A stretch of DNA of 64,000 nucleotides from Aquisalimonas sp007126095 (GTDB taxonomy: Bacteria > Pseudomonadota > Gammaproteobacteria > Nitrococcales > Aquisalimonadaceae), in assembly GCF_048323695.1 (NCBI RefSeq), contig NZ_JBLWFT010000001.1, positions 186,001-250,000 of the forward strand. The letters are read 5' to 3'. Each line of letters begins with the position of its first letter. Position 1 is the stretch's first letter. The notes under the pieces are model-generated. The model worked only from the letters and a program-made list of their open reading frames with translations. It searched no databases and was not told where the DNA came from. A program made the translations under genes and the position numbers. This document shows, piece by piece, positions 1 to 6,676 of the stretch.

Positions 1-481
1 GGCCTTCGAGGACGCCATCATGGCGCGCGAGGACGAGCAGCGTAAGATCAATCAGGCCAACGCCTACCGCAACGAAGTGATTCCGCGCGCTCAGGGTGAA
101 GCGGCCCGGGTGCGCGAGGAAGCGCAGGGCTATCGTGAACAGGTTGTCGCCGAGGCGGAGGGTGAAAGTGCCCGCTTCCTTGCCGTGCTCCGTGAGTACG
201 AGCGGGCCCCGGAAGTCACGCGTACCCGCCTGTATCTCAATACCGTGTCGGATATCTACTCCCGGAGTCAGAAGGTGTATATGACCGGCGATGCCGCCGA
301 CTCGCTGTTGTATCTGCCGCTGGATCGCATGGGCGATCGGCAGTCGCGCGGTGACGACGCCCGGCGGGATACGGGGGCGCTGGATCCCGACGTTCTCGAT
401 CGCCGTCTGTCCACGCAGGATCAGCAGCAGCCCAGCGGCGCCCGTAGTCGGGGCGACCTGCGTTCGCGGGAGGCCTATTAA
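1..481 (+). CDS. hflK: HflK C-terminal part (5' truncated by window edge)
   Basis: This is the C-terminal part of HflK, the SPFH/prohibitin-family membrane protein that forms a periplasmic-facing complex with HflC and modulates the FtsH protease. The frame is open from the first bases of the window, so the ATG at position 20 is internal and the gene begins upstream. Visible are the charged coiled-coil stretch (AREDEQRKINQANAYRNEV, IPRAQGEAARVREEAQGY) typical of the end of the SPFH domain and a polar Gln/Arg-rich tail. The stop overlaps the hflC ATG by one base (TAATG), which indicates translational coupling. The family assignment is secure; only the N-terminus is missing. Confidence 0.95.
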   Translation, partial: AFEDAIMAREDEQRKINQANAYRNEVIPRAQGEAARVREEAQGYREQVVAEAEGESARFLAVLREYERAPEVTRTRLYLNTVSDIYSRSQKVYMTGDAADSLLYLPLDRMGDRQSRGDDARRDTGALDPDVLDRRLSTQDQQQPSGARSRGDLRSREAY

Positions 482-1359
482 TGCAATCGTTGAAGTCAAT
501 TGGCGGCATCGCTCTGGTGGTGGCCCTGGTGGTGGGCTATTTCTCGGTGTTCACCGTGGATGAGACCGAAAGGGCGCTGATGTTCCGCCTTGGTGAAATC
601 CAGCGCGCGGACTATGAGCCGGGGCTGCATTTCAAGATGCCCTTCATCAACAACGTGCGGAAGTTCGACGCGCGGGTGCAGACTCTCGACGCCGAGCCGG
701 AGCGCTACCTGACGGGTGAGCTCAAGAACCTCATCGTGGACGCCTTCGTCAAATGGCGCATCACAGACGTGCGTGAGTACTACACCACCGTGGGTGGCGA
801 TCCGGCCCGTGCCAATGCCCGTCTCAACGAGAACATCAAGGACGGGCTGCGTAGCGAGTTCGGTCGCCGCACCATCCAGGACGTGGTCTCCGGCGAGCGT
901 TCGCAGATCATGGATATCCTCAGTGAGGAGGCGAACACCTACGCCGCCAGCCTGGGGATCGAGGTGCTGGAAGTCAGGCTGAAGCGGGTGGATCTGCCGC
1001 CCAACGTCAGCGAGTCCGTGTTTCAGCGCATGGTTGCCGAGCGTGAGCGGGTCGCACGTGATATCCGCGCCAGCGGTGACGAAGCGTCTGAGCGGATTCG
1101 CGCCGATGCCGACCGGCAGCGTACCGTACTGGTTGCCGAAGCACGCCGTGATGGTGAGGAGCTGCGAGGCGAGGGTGAGGCGGAAGCCGCTGCGATCTTT
1201 GCCCAGGCAGCGGAACAGGATCCGGAATTCTTCAGCTTCATCCGCAGTCTGCGCGCCTACGACCGCGCCTTCCAGGGTGAAGATGACGTGCTTGTCCTGA
1301 CGCCGGACAATGACTTCTTCCGCTATCTGGAAGACCCGTCCGGCGGTGACGACGACTGA
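481..1359 (+). CDS. hflC: HflC, FtsH protease modulator
   Basis: HflC (292 aa, normal length) is the partner of HflK in the inner-membrane complex that encloses and regulates the AAA protease FtsH. An N-terminal membrane anchor lies at about residues 6-24 (GGIALVVALVVGYFSVF), followed by the hallmark VDETERALMFRLGEI start of the SPFH domain and a long charged coiled coil (residues 180-250). The C-terminus is acidic (SGGDDD). The start codon overlaps the hflK stop. A strong intrinsic terminator follows about 55 bases after the stop, so hflKC appears to end a transcript here. Confidence 0.97.
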   Translation: MQSLKSIGGIALVVALVVGYFSVFTVDETERALMFRLGEIQRADYEPGLHFKMPFINNVRKFDARVQTLDAEPERYLTGELKNLIVDAFVKWRITDVREYYTTVGGDPARANARLNENIKDGLRSEFGRRTIQDVVSGERSQIMDILSEEANTYAASLGIEVLEVRLKRVDLPPNVSESVFQRMVAERERVARDIRASGDEASERIRADADRQRTVLVAEARRDGEELRGEGEAEAAAIFAQAAEQDPEFFSFIRSLRAYDRAFQGEDDVLVLTPDNDFFRYLEDPSGGDDD

Positions 1360-1414
1360 ACGGCACGCGCCCGGCGTCGGGCCGTTCAGGCGAAGACCGG
1401 TAGCACTGACGGAA

Positions 1415-1447
1415 CCGGGCGGTTGACATGACCGCCCGGCTTTTTTT
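1415..1447 (+). terminator. Intrinsic terminator after hflC
   Basis: A perfect 9-bp stem, CCGGGCGGT (1415-1423) with ACCGCCCGG (1431-1439), a 7-nt loop and seven T residues (1441-1447). It sits 10 bases before the next start codon, so the following gene needs read-through or its own promoter. Confidence 0.9.
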
Positions 1448-1456
1448 GGAGTCGGC

Positions 1457-1651
1457 ATGGCACCGTTCGAACTGTTCATGACGGCGATTGCGCTTGTCCT
1501 CATCGTCGAGGGCATTCTGCCGTTTCTCAGCCCGCGCCTGCTGCGGCGCTATCTTGAACAGGTCCAGGCCATGGATGACCGCAGCCTGCGGCTCGGCGGG
1601 CTCGCCGCCATGCTGAGCGGTCTCGGGCTGTTGTACTTGTTTGGCGCATGA
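1457..1651 (+). CDS. DUF2065 small membrane protein (YjeT-like)
   Basis: A 64-residue inner-membrane protein of the DUF2065/YjeT family, whose function is unknown. Two hydrophobic segments (FELFMTAIALVLIVEGILPF and LAAMLSGLGLLYLF) flank a basic loop containing the family-like LSPRLLRRYLEQV. GGAG at 1448-1451 is a good ribosome-binding site. It lies directly after the hflKC terminator and 16 nt before hisZ, the conserved hflK-hflC-DUF2065-hisZ-purA order of Gammaproteobacteria. Confidence 0.88.
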   Translation: MAPFELFMTAIALVLIVEGILPFLSPRLLRRYLEQVQAMDDRSLRLGGLAAMLSGLGLLYLFGA

Positions 1652-1667
1652 GGGAGCCTTCAGGGCA

Positions 1668-2870
1668 ATGAAAGAAGCAGAATTCTCCCGGGCCAACCGG
1701 TGGCTCCTGCCCGATGGTGTGGACGAAGTCCTGCCGCCCCGGGCGGCCGCTCTGGAAACCCTTCGGCGGGATATGCTGGATGCCTGGCGGAACTGGGGCT
1801 ACGAACTGGTGATGCCCCCGGTCATTGAGTATCTGGACTCCCTGCTCATCGGCACCGGGCCGGATCTTGACCTGCAGACCTTCAAACTGACCGATCAGCT
1901 ATCGGGCCGCATGATGGGCGTGCGCGCGGACATGACCCCGCAGGCTGCCCGCATCGACGCACACCAACTCAAACGGTCAGGGCCGACACGGCTTTGCTAT
2001 CTGGGGACCGTGCTGAATACCCGCCCGGAAGGGCCGGGGCGCAGCCGGAACCCTGTGCAGCTCGGAGCCGAGCTGTTCGGGCATGGGGGCGTCGAGAGCG
2101 ATGTCGAAATCATCGCCCTCATGATGGAGACGCTGCGTATCGCCGGCCTGCCCACGCCGCACCTGGATATCGGGCACGTGGGCATCTATCGTGCGCTGGC
2201 GAGTGAAGCGGGGCTGGACCCGGACACCGAGAACCGCCTCTTTGACTGTCTGCAGCGCAAGGCCGCCGGTGAGATTCGCGACCTGCTGCAGAGCGTGCCG
2301 TCGGGGGCGGCGCGGGATCGACTGGCCGCGTTGACCAACCTGAACGGTAGCGTGGAGGTGCTGAATCACGCGGGCGAACAGCTCGCGGGCGCCGGCGAGG
2401 CGGTCCAGACTGCACTGAAGCATCTCTGGGCGCTCTCGTCCGCAGTGGAGCGGCAGATTCCGGAGGTGACGCTGCACTTCGATCTCGCCGAGCTCCGCGG
2501 GTACCGCTTCCACACCGGCGTGGTGTTCGCCGCGTTTGCGCCCGGCTGCGGCCAGGAAGTGGCCAGGGGCGGGCGGTATGACGGAATTGGCGAGGTGTTC
2601 GGGCGGCCGAGGTCGGCGACCGGCTTCAGCGCCGATCTCAAGAACCTGCTTGCGTTGAGCGAGCGGGAGCTTGAGCCTGAACGCACCGGGATACTGGCAC
2701 CCTGGGGGGACGCCAGTGACCTGGTGACCGCAGTCCGGGAGCTCCGGGCGAACGGGGAGCGTGTTGTCGTCGAACTCCCGGGAGCGACTGCGTCGCCGGA
2801 GGAGCTCGGCTGCGACCGCCAGCTTGTGGAGAGCAATGGCGCCTGGAAAGTGGTGCCATTGGCCGAGTGA
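1668..2870 (+). CDS. hisZ: ATP phosphoribosyltransferase regulatory subunit HisZ
   Basis: HisZ (400 aa) is a catalytically inactive paralogue of histidyl-tRNA synthetase. It is the regulatory subunit for short-form HisG, which catalyses the first step of histidine synthesis. The class II synthetase-like core is visible: WLLPDGVDEVLPP at the N-terminus, MMGVRADMTPQAARI (motif 2-like) and GGRYDGIGEVFGRPRSATGFS near the end. ATG 1668 is chosen because it opens the conserved segment and follows AGGGAG at 1651; an in-frame TTG at 1641 would overlap the previous gene. hisG is not in the window. purA follows 46 nt downstream. Confidence 0.93.
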   Translation: MKEAEFSRANRWLLPDGVDEVLPPRAAALETLRRDMLDAWRNWGYELVMPPVIEYLDSLLIGTGPDLDLQTFKLTDQLSGRMMGVRADMTPQAARIDAHQLKRSGPTRLCYLGTVLNTRPEGPGRSRNPVQLGAELFGHGGVESDVEIIALMMETLRIAGLPTPHLDIGHVGIYRALASEAGLDPDTENRLFDCLQRKAAGEIRDLLQSVPSGAARDRLAALTNLNGSVEVLNHAGEQLAGAGEAVQTALKHLWALSSAVERQIPEVTLHFDLAELRGYRFHTGVVFAAFAPGCGQEVARGGRYDGIGEVFGRPRSATGFSADLKNLLALSERELEPERTGILAPWGDASDLVTAVRELRANGERVVVELPGATASPEELGCDRQLVESNGAWKVVPLAE

Positions 2871-2916
2871 GTCAATCGCGGCTGCAGGCCGCTCATGGGC
2901 AACTGGAACGGACAGC

Positions 2917-4221
2917 ATGGCAAAGAACGTGGTGGTGATCGGCACCCAGTGGGGTGACGAAGGCAAGGGGAAAGTGGTCGACCTGCTGACGGAGCGTGCG
3001 GCTGCGGTGGCGCGTTTCCAGGGGGGGCACAACGCCGGGCACACACTGGTGATCGACGGTGAGAAGACCGTGCTGCACCTGATTCCGTCGGGGATTCTCC
3101 GTGAGGGTGTGCATTGCCTGATCGGTAACGGCGTCGTGCTCGATCCGGCGTCGCTGTTCCGCGAGATCGAGACGCTGGAAGCGCGCGGCGTACCGGCCCG
3201 TGAACGGCTCCGCCTGAGCCCTGCCTGTCCGGTGATCCTGCCCACGCACGTGGAGCTGGACAGGGCGCGCGAGAAGGCGCGCGGCAAGTCGGCCATCGGC
3301 ACGACCGGTCGCGGCATCGGCCCCGCGTATGAGGACAAGGTTGCCCGGCGCGGCATCCGCGTCGCGGACCTGCTGCGGCCCGAGGTGCTGGCGCCGAAGC
3401 TCCGCGATCTGATTGCCTTCCACAACTTCGTGCTGGAGCAGTATTTCGGCGAGCCGGCCCAGCCATTCGAGGCTGTCTACGATCTGTGCCTGCAGCATGC
3501 CGAGCCCCTGCGACCCATGGTCGAGGACGTCATCAGCATTCTCCATGCCCACCGCCGGGCGGGGAACCGCATCATGTTCGAGGGCGCCCAGGGCGCCCTG
3601 CTGGATATCGACCACGGCACGTACCCTTACGTGACATCGTCCAACACCACCGCCGGCGGTGCTGCCAGCGGAACCGGCGTGGGGCCGCGGGACATCGACT
3701 ATGTCCTGGGTATCACCAAGGCCTATACCACACGGGTCGGTGCCGGCCCGTTTCCCACGGAGCTCGATTGCGACGTGGGGCGCCACCTGGCGGAGAAGGG
3801 CAACGAGTTCGGGTCCACCACCGGGCGTGCGCGCCGGTGCGGTTGGTTCGACGCGGCAGCGCTGCGGCGTTCGGCGCAGGTGAACAGCATCTCCGGGCTC
3901 TGTATCACCAAACTGGACGTGCTCGATGGTCTCGAGACGGTTCGCATCTGTGTTGGTTATCAGTGCGGTGGCCAATGGCAGGATGTGCCGCCGCTTGGTG
4001 CGGAAGCCATGGCGGACTGCGAGCCGGAGTATATCGAGCTGCCGGGGTGGAGTGGTTCCACCGCCGGCCTGACGTCTCTCGACGCACTGCCCGATAACGC
4101 CCGCGCCTACCTCGACAAGCTCGCCGAACTCGTCGGCGTGCCGGTGGACATTATCTCCACCGGCCCGGATCGCAACGAGACGATCATGCTGCGCCATCCC
4201 TACGACGAGGATGTGGTCTGA
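2917..4221 (+). CDS. purA: Adenylosuccinate synthetase
   Basis: PurA (434 aa) joins IMP and aspartate using GTP to form adenylosuccinate, the first committed step from IMP to AMP. The GTP-binding GDEGKGK loop with catalytic Asp lies at residues 11-18, followed by GHNAGHT, the conserved GTTGRGIGPAYEDK, QGALLDIDHGTYPYVTSSNT and, late, the STGPDRNETI motif. ATG 2917 begins the canonical MAKNVVVIGTQWGDEGKGK, so in-frame upstream codons are excluded. It is the last gene of the hisZ-purA unit and is followed by a strong terminator hairpin. Confidence 0.98.
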   Translation: MAKNVVVIGTQWGDEGKGKVVDLLTERAAAVARFQGGHNAGHTLVIDGEKTVLHLIPSGILREGVHCLIGNGVVLDPASLFREIETLEARGVPARERLRLSPACPVILPTHVELDRAREKARGKSAIGTTGRGIGPAYEDKVARRGIRVADLLRPEVLAPKLRDLIAFHNFVLEQYFGEPAQPFEAVYDLCLQHAEPLRPMVEDVISILHAHRRAGNRIMFEGAQGALLDIDHGTYPYVTSSNTTAGGAASGTGVGPRDIDYVLGITKAYTTRVGAGPFPTELDCDVGRHLAEKGNEFGSTTGRARRCGWFDAAALRRSAQVNSISGLCITKLDVLDGLETVRICVGYQCGGQWQDVPPLGAEAMADCEPEYIELPGWSGSTAGLTSLDALPDNARAYLDKLAELVGVPVDIISTGPDRNETIMLRHPYDEDVV

Positions 4222-4289
4222 GCCGGTAGTCCTCCCGTGATGGGCGTGCGACGCGCCGGCCGCTCCGGTCAGCAGCGTGCGGAGACAAC

Positions 4290-4313
4290 AAAGGCGGCCT
4301 TTTGGCCGCCTTT
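4290..4313. terminator. Bidirectional terminator between purA and the beta-barrel gene
   Basis: A 10-bp perfect stem, AAAGGCGGCC (4290-4299) with GGCCGCCTTT (4304-4313), and a TTTT loop. The A/T arms make it usable from both strands, suiting the convergent genes on either side. Confidence 0.85.
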
Positions 4314-4361
4314 GCAGAAGTCACGGCAACTGTTCCGTGACGTTCTAGTAGTCAGCTGGTG

Positions 4362-4928
4362 TCAGAAAAGGAATTTAGCTCCGACACTTAGAGCGGACAA
4401 ATCGTATCCGGACTCATCCAGGTACTGCACGTATTCTGCGTTTAACCCGACCTCAGCTGAGGGGTAGAACTCGAAGCCAACACCGTAGCTCAGGCCTGTA
4501 TCTGTGTCCGAGTCGGAGAAGCCACCGGCGGAGAAGGTGGCCTTCGCGTTTGTGATGCCGACAAGGCCGTACGCCGCGGCGATGTCTCCGAGAGGGAGGT
4601 AGCCAACCGCGTAGGCGCCGAAGAGCCTGTCTAGCTCGACATCAACGTCAACGGTCTCGGTTCCCACGGTCACCGGGACCGAGTCGTCGGCCAGCCCGAT
4701 GCCAAGCCGGCCTTCCACGGCAAAGTACTCGGTTGCATGGTATCCCAGGCGGCCGATGAGAGCGGTCGGCTCTGCATCGTTGGATACGCCGTCCTCATCG
4801 TAAGTTAGCTGGGTAAACATACCACCGGCGTACCCGACACCCTCCGAGGCTTGGTGTGAAGTTGCTGGAAAGGTAACGGCGAGCAGGGAACTGGCAATGA
4901 TTGCGTTAAGGCCAAAGCGGTAAGACAT
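4362..4928 (-). CDS. Outer-membrane beta-barrel protein (porin-like, OmpA-transmembrane type)
   Basis: An exported protein of 188 residues with a signal peptide (MSYRFGLNAIIASSLLAVTFPATSHQ) and alternating amphipathic strands ending in VGAKFLF, with the terminal Phe expected of BAM-assembled barrels. The pattern (IGRLGYHATEYFAVEGRLGIG, GYLPLGDIAAAYGLVGI, YGVGFEFYPSAEVGLNAEY) resembles small eight-stranded OMP_b-brl/OmpX-like proteins. The loops are Asp-rich. The ligand is unknown. It is oriented against purA and shares the bidirectional terminator. Codon use looks less GC-rich than that of neighbours, consistent with an accessory gene. Confidence 0.75.
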   Translation of the reverse strand: MSYRFGLNAIIASSLLAVTFPATSHQASEGVGYAGGMFTQLTYDEDGVSNDAEPTALIGRLGYHATEYFAVEGRLGIGLADDSVPVTVGTETVDVDVELDRLFGAYAVGYLPLGDIAAAYGLVGITNAKATFSAGGFSDSDTDTGLSYGVGFEFYPSAEVGLNAEYVQYLDESGYDLSALSVGAKFLF

Positions 4929-5230
4929 GGGTGCCCCCGTTGTTGTTTAGTTTTCTTGTGGCAAACAAACCGTTCGTTCGGCGAGGCGCAATGCTACCAC
5001 ACCCCCCGAATCCATTTGCAGGCACTGTTCTTCAAGATCGGTGCAGAGCGGACGACATCCTAAGCCCACACGAAACCTTCCGCGGACTGGTTGTTTGTAC
5101 CGGTTCGCTGTTCCTGTCGAGGAAAGCGAAGGGTGCACCCTGATCAGCCTTCCGCCTGAACGCTAACCGGCAGTGCCGAGGTTGGTTGGGTTGATGTCGG
5201 ATTTACCAGGCTTAGGAGCCAGGGGGCACA
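4929..5230. other. Intergenic stretch without a recognised gene
   Basis: About 300 bases between the divergent beta-barrel gene and the broken membrane-protein gene. It must hold the promoter of the minus-strand barrel gene, and the bases next to its start are AT-rich (4930-4985). No convincing coding frame, RNA or repeat was seen. Short open frames here lack start signals and conserved features. Confidence 0.5.
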
Positions 5231-5794
5231 GTGGCCGAAGATCGGCGCTCGACTAAGCAGGAAGGCACTGACTACTTGAAGGCCATCGCTAAGGGGCGAG
5301 AAGACAGGTGGGCCTGGTATTCCATGGGCCTACCTGTCGCCGCACTGCTCGTGGTTCTCTAGCAGGAATTGCCGGCACAAGACCATGCGCTAGTCACTGT
5401 CGTCCATTTAACGGGCGTTGTGCTCCTGCTGGTTTCGGCGCTAGCAGGGGGCGTTGCGCAGTGGTGCGCGAAACGACTCCCGAGAGTGGCTTCGGTATTC
5501 CAGCAGGGCGAGTACACCCTCTCCCACGGTTCAATCCGGGGTGCAGTCAGCGAGAGGGCAGAGGACGAGCGTCTGGTGGCTGGGCGACTCTTGAGCCGAC
5601 TGCGCTGGCTTGAGAAACCGGCTCGCATCGTCAATGTTGGGGCTTTGGTCCTTGCGCTCATGCTGCTGAGCGCTGAACATCTGCTTGGAAGCTTGAGCGA
5701 CGGAGGGCGTGCTGACGCCTCGGGGGAGGCTCTGGGGCTGACTGCTGATTATGCTCATTCGGACGAGTACATCACGGGATCGGACTGTGACTAA
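5231..5794 (+). pseudogene. Membrane-protein gene interrupted by an in-frame TAG stop
   Basis: From GTG 5231, preceded by AGGGGG at 5221-5226, the frame reads a polar N-terminus and the start of a membrane helix (RWAWYSMGLPVAALLVVL), then TAG at 5360-5362. The same frame continues without a gap into QELPAQDHALVTVVHLTG, a second helix (VVLLLVSALAGGVAQW), a soluble part (residues about 75-135) and a third helix (NVGALVLALMLLSAEHLLGSL), ending at TAA 5792-5794. The downstream part has only a TTG (5369) as possible start and no good ribosome-binding site. A single nonsense change in one gene of about 187 codons is the simplest reading. The family was not recognised. Amber read-through or a sequencing error remain possible. 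Confidence 0.55.
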
Positions 5795-6236
5795 TAGCAA
5801 GTTGCGGATTTTCATTGTGGTATGCGTCGCTGCGGCGAGCGTCGCCGGATGTGAGACATTCTACATGGGGTCCGACGCCGCCCGGGAGGCACGAGAGGCG
5901 CGGGAGGCCCAAGAAGCCGAAGAACGGCGGGCTTTGCTGGAAGAGCTAGAAGAACGCTACCAGGAAGAGATGAGCGCGCTCCTAGAGTGTACTGATCGGG
6001 CGATCCCCCGGTTAGATGATCGGACTAGCCAGGCAGATTTGGTGGCAGAGGCCGTGATGCGGGAATGCCGCGAGGATGTGCAGAGGGTCGTCTCGACGCG
6101 GCTTGAAGCAGAGGATCCAGACTGGCGGGTGCGCAGTGACCTTGAACGGGCAGTCAGGTCTGGCCTTGAGGGGGCCGTGATAAACGCCGTTCTCCGTAGC
6201 CGAGTTGAGCACGATGCTGTACGAAGCGGAGATTAA
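5787..6236 (+). CDS. Predicted lipoprotein of unknown function
   Basis: GTG 5787 starts a 149-residue protein with a lipoprotein signal peptide: hydrophobic LRIFIVVCVAAASVAGC, where the lipobox is VAGC. After the Cys comes a strongly charged helix with REAREAREAQEAEERR repeats, likely a coiled coil (residues about 30-60), then a C-terminal part with two conserved-looking Cys (LLECTDRAI, VMRECREDV). The start overlaps the end of the preceding broken gene by 8 nt (GTGACTAA), so the two were probably translationally coupled. An upstream in-frame ATG (5751) would place charged residues before the signal and is less likely. No family was recognised. Confidence 0.65.
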   Translation: MTNSKLRIFIVVCVAAASVAGCETFYMGSDAAREAREAREAQEAEERRALLEELEERYQEEMSALLECTDRAIPRLDDRTSQADLVAEAVMRECREDVQRVVSTRLEAEDPDWRVRSDLERAVRSGLEGAVINAVLRSRVEHDAVRSGD

Positions 6237-6325
6237 AGGGGTACTCCCCGGTCTTGCATATGGTTGCGAGCGCGTTCTGGTGCTGGTAGGGCTCTTGGTG
6301 AGCCAACGGTTTAGCGATTACACAC

Positions 6326-6356
6326 AAAAAAGGCGGCCAGTTGGCCGCCTTTTTTG
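6326..6356. terminator. Bidirectional terminator between the lipoprotein gene and tRNA-Leu
   Basis: AGGCGGCC (6331-6338) pairs with GGCCGCCT (6343-6350) around an AGTT loop, flanked by A6 on the left and T6 on the right. It can end both the plus-strand lipoprotein transcript and the minus-strand tRNA-Leu transcript. Confidence 0.9.
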
Positions 6357-6364
6357 TTTCTGTC

Positions 6365-6451
6365 TGGTGCCCAGGAGAGGACTTGAACCTCCACGGGGTT
6401 GCCCCCACTAGCACCTGAAGCTAGCGCGTCTACCATTTCCGCCACCTGGGC
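6365..6451 (-). tRNA. tRNA-Leu (anticodon CAG)
   Basis: An 87-nt class II tRNA on the minus strand: acceptor GCCCAGG/CCTGGGC, D-arm GGCGGAAATGGTAGAC, anticodon stem-loop CTAGCTTCAGGTGCTAG giving CAG, a long variable arm (GTGGGGGCAACCCC), T-loop GTTCAAGTC and an encoded CCA end. A consensus promoter lies 35 nt upstream. Confidence 0.97.
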
Positions 6452-6485
6452 CTTTCGCCGGGAACCAACCCGGGTCAGGGCGCGT

Positions 6486-6514
6486 ACTTTACCGAGGGGG
6501 TGTGGGCCTGTCAA
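6486..6514 (-). promoter_or_regulatory. Sigma-70 promoter of tRNA-Leu(CAG)
   Basis: On the minus strand TTGACA (6514-6509), a 17-nt spacer and TAAAGT (6491-6486), followed by a GC-rich discriminator typical of stringently controlled tRNA promoters. Confidence 0.8.
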
Positions 6515-6536
6515 CGGCTTCAAGGGGGCTTTCGCG

Positions 6537-6564
6537 TTGCATGGCTGTGGTGTTCGCGTATGCT
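6537..6564 (+). promoter_or_regulatory. Candidate promoter for rnr
   Basis: TTGCAT (6537-6542), a 16-nt spacer and TATGCT (6559-6564). It would give a leader of about 105 nt before the rnr ATG. Only a moderate match to consensus. Confidence 0.4.
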
Positions 6565-6676
6565 CGTCCGGCATTGGCGCTGCGCGCCCTTGAGAACACG
6601 TGATCCGCCCTGAAATGGCGGATAGCCCGGCACAGAAGCGGGGCAAACAGATGAAAACTGGAGTCAAGCAGACGTT

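Noticed and set aside
496..1515. Long minus-strand frame opposite hflC
   Set aside because: A typical high-GC shadow of a certain gene; no family features.
5369..5794. Second half of the broken membrane-protein gene taken as a separate gene from TTG 5369
   Set aside because: No usable ribosome-binding site, and the in-frame sequence before the TAG supplies a proper start and part of a helix. A single interrupted gene explains both halves better.
4290..6451. Integrative element with att sites at tRNA-Leu
   Set aside because: No duplicate of the tRNA 3' end and no integrase or transposase was seen, so only an accessory patch is claimed.
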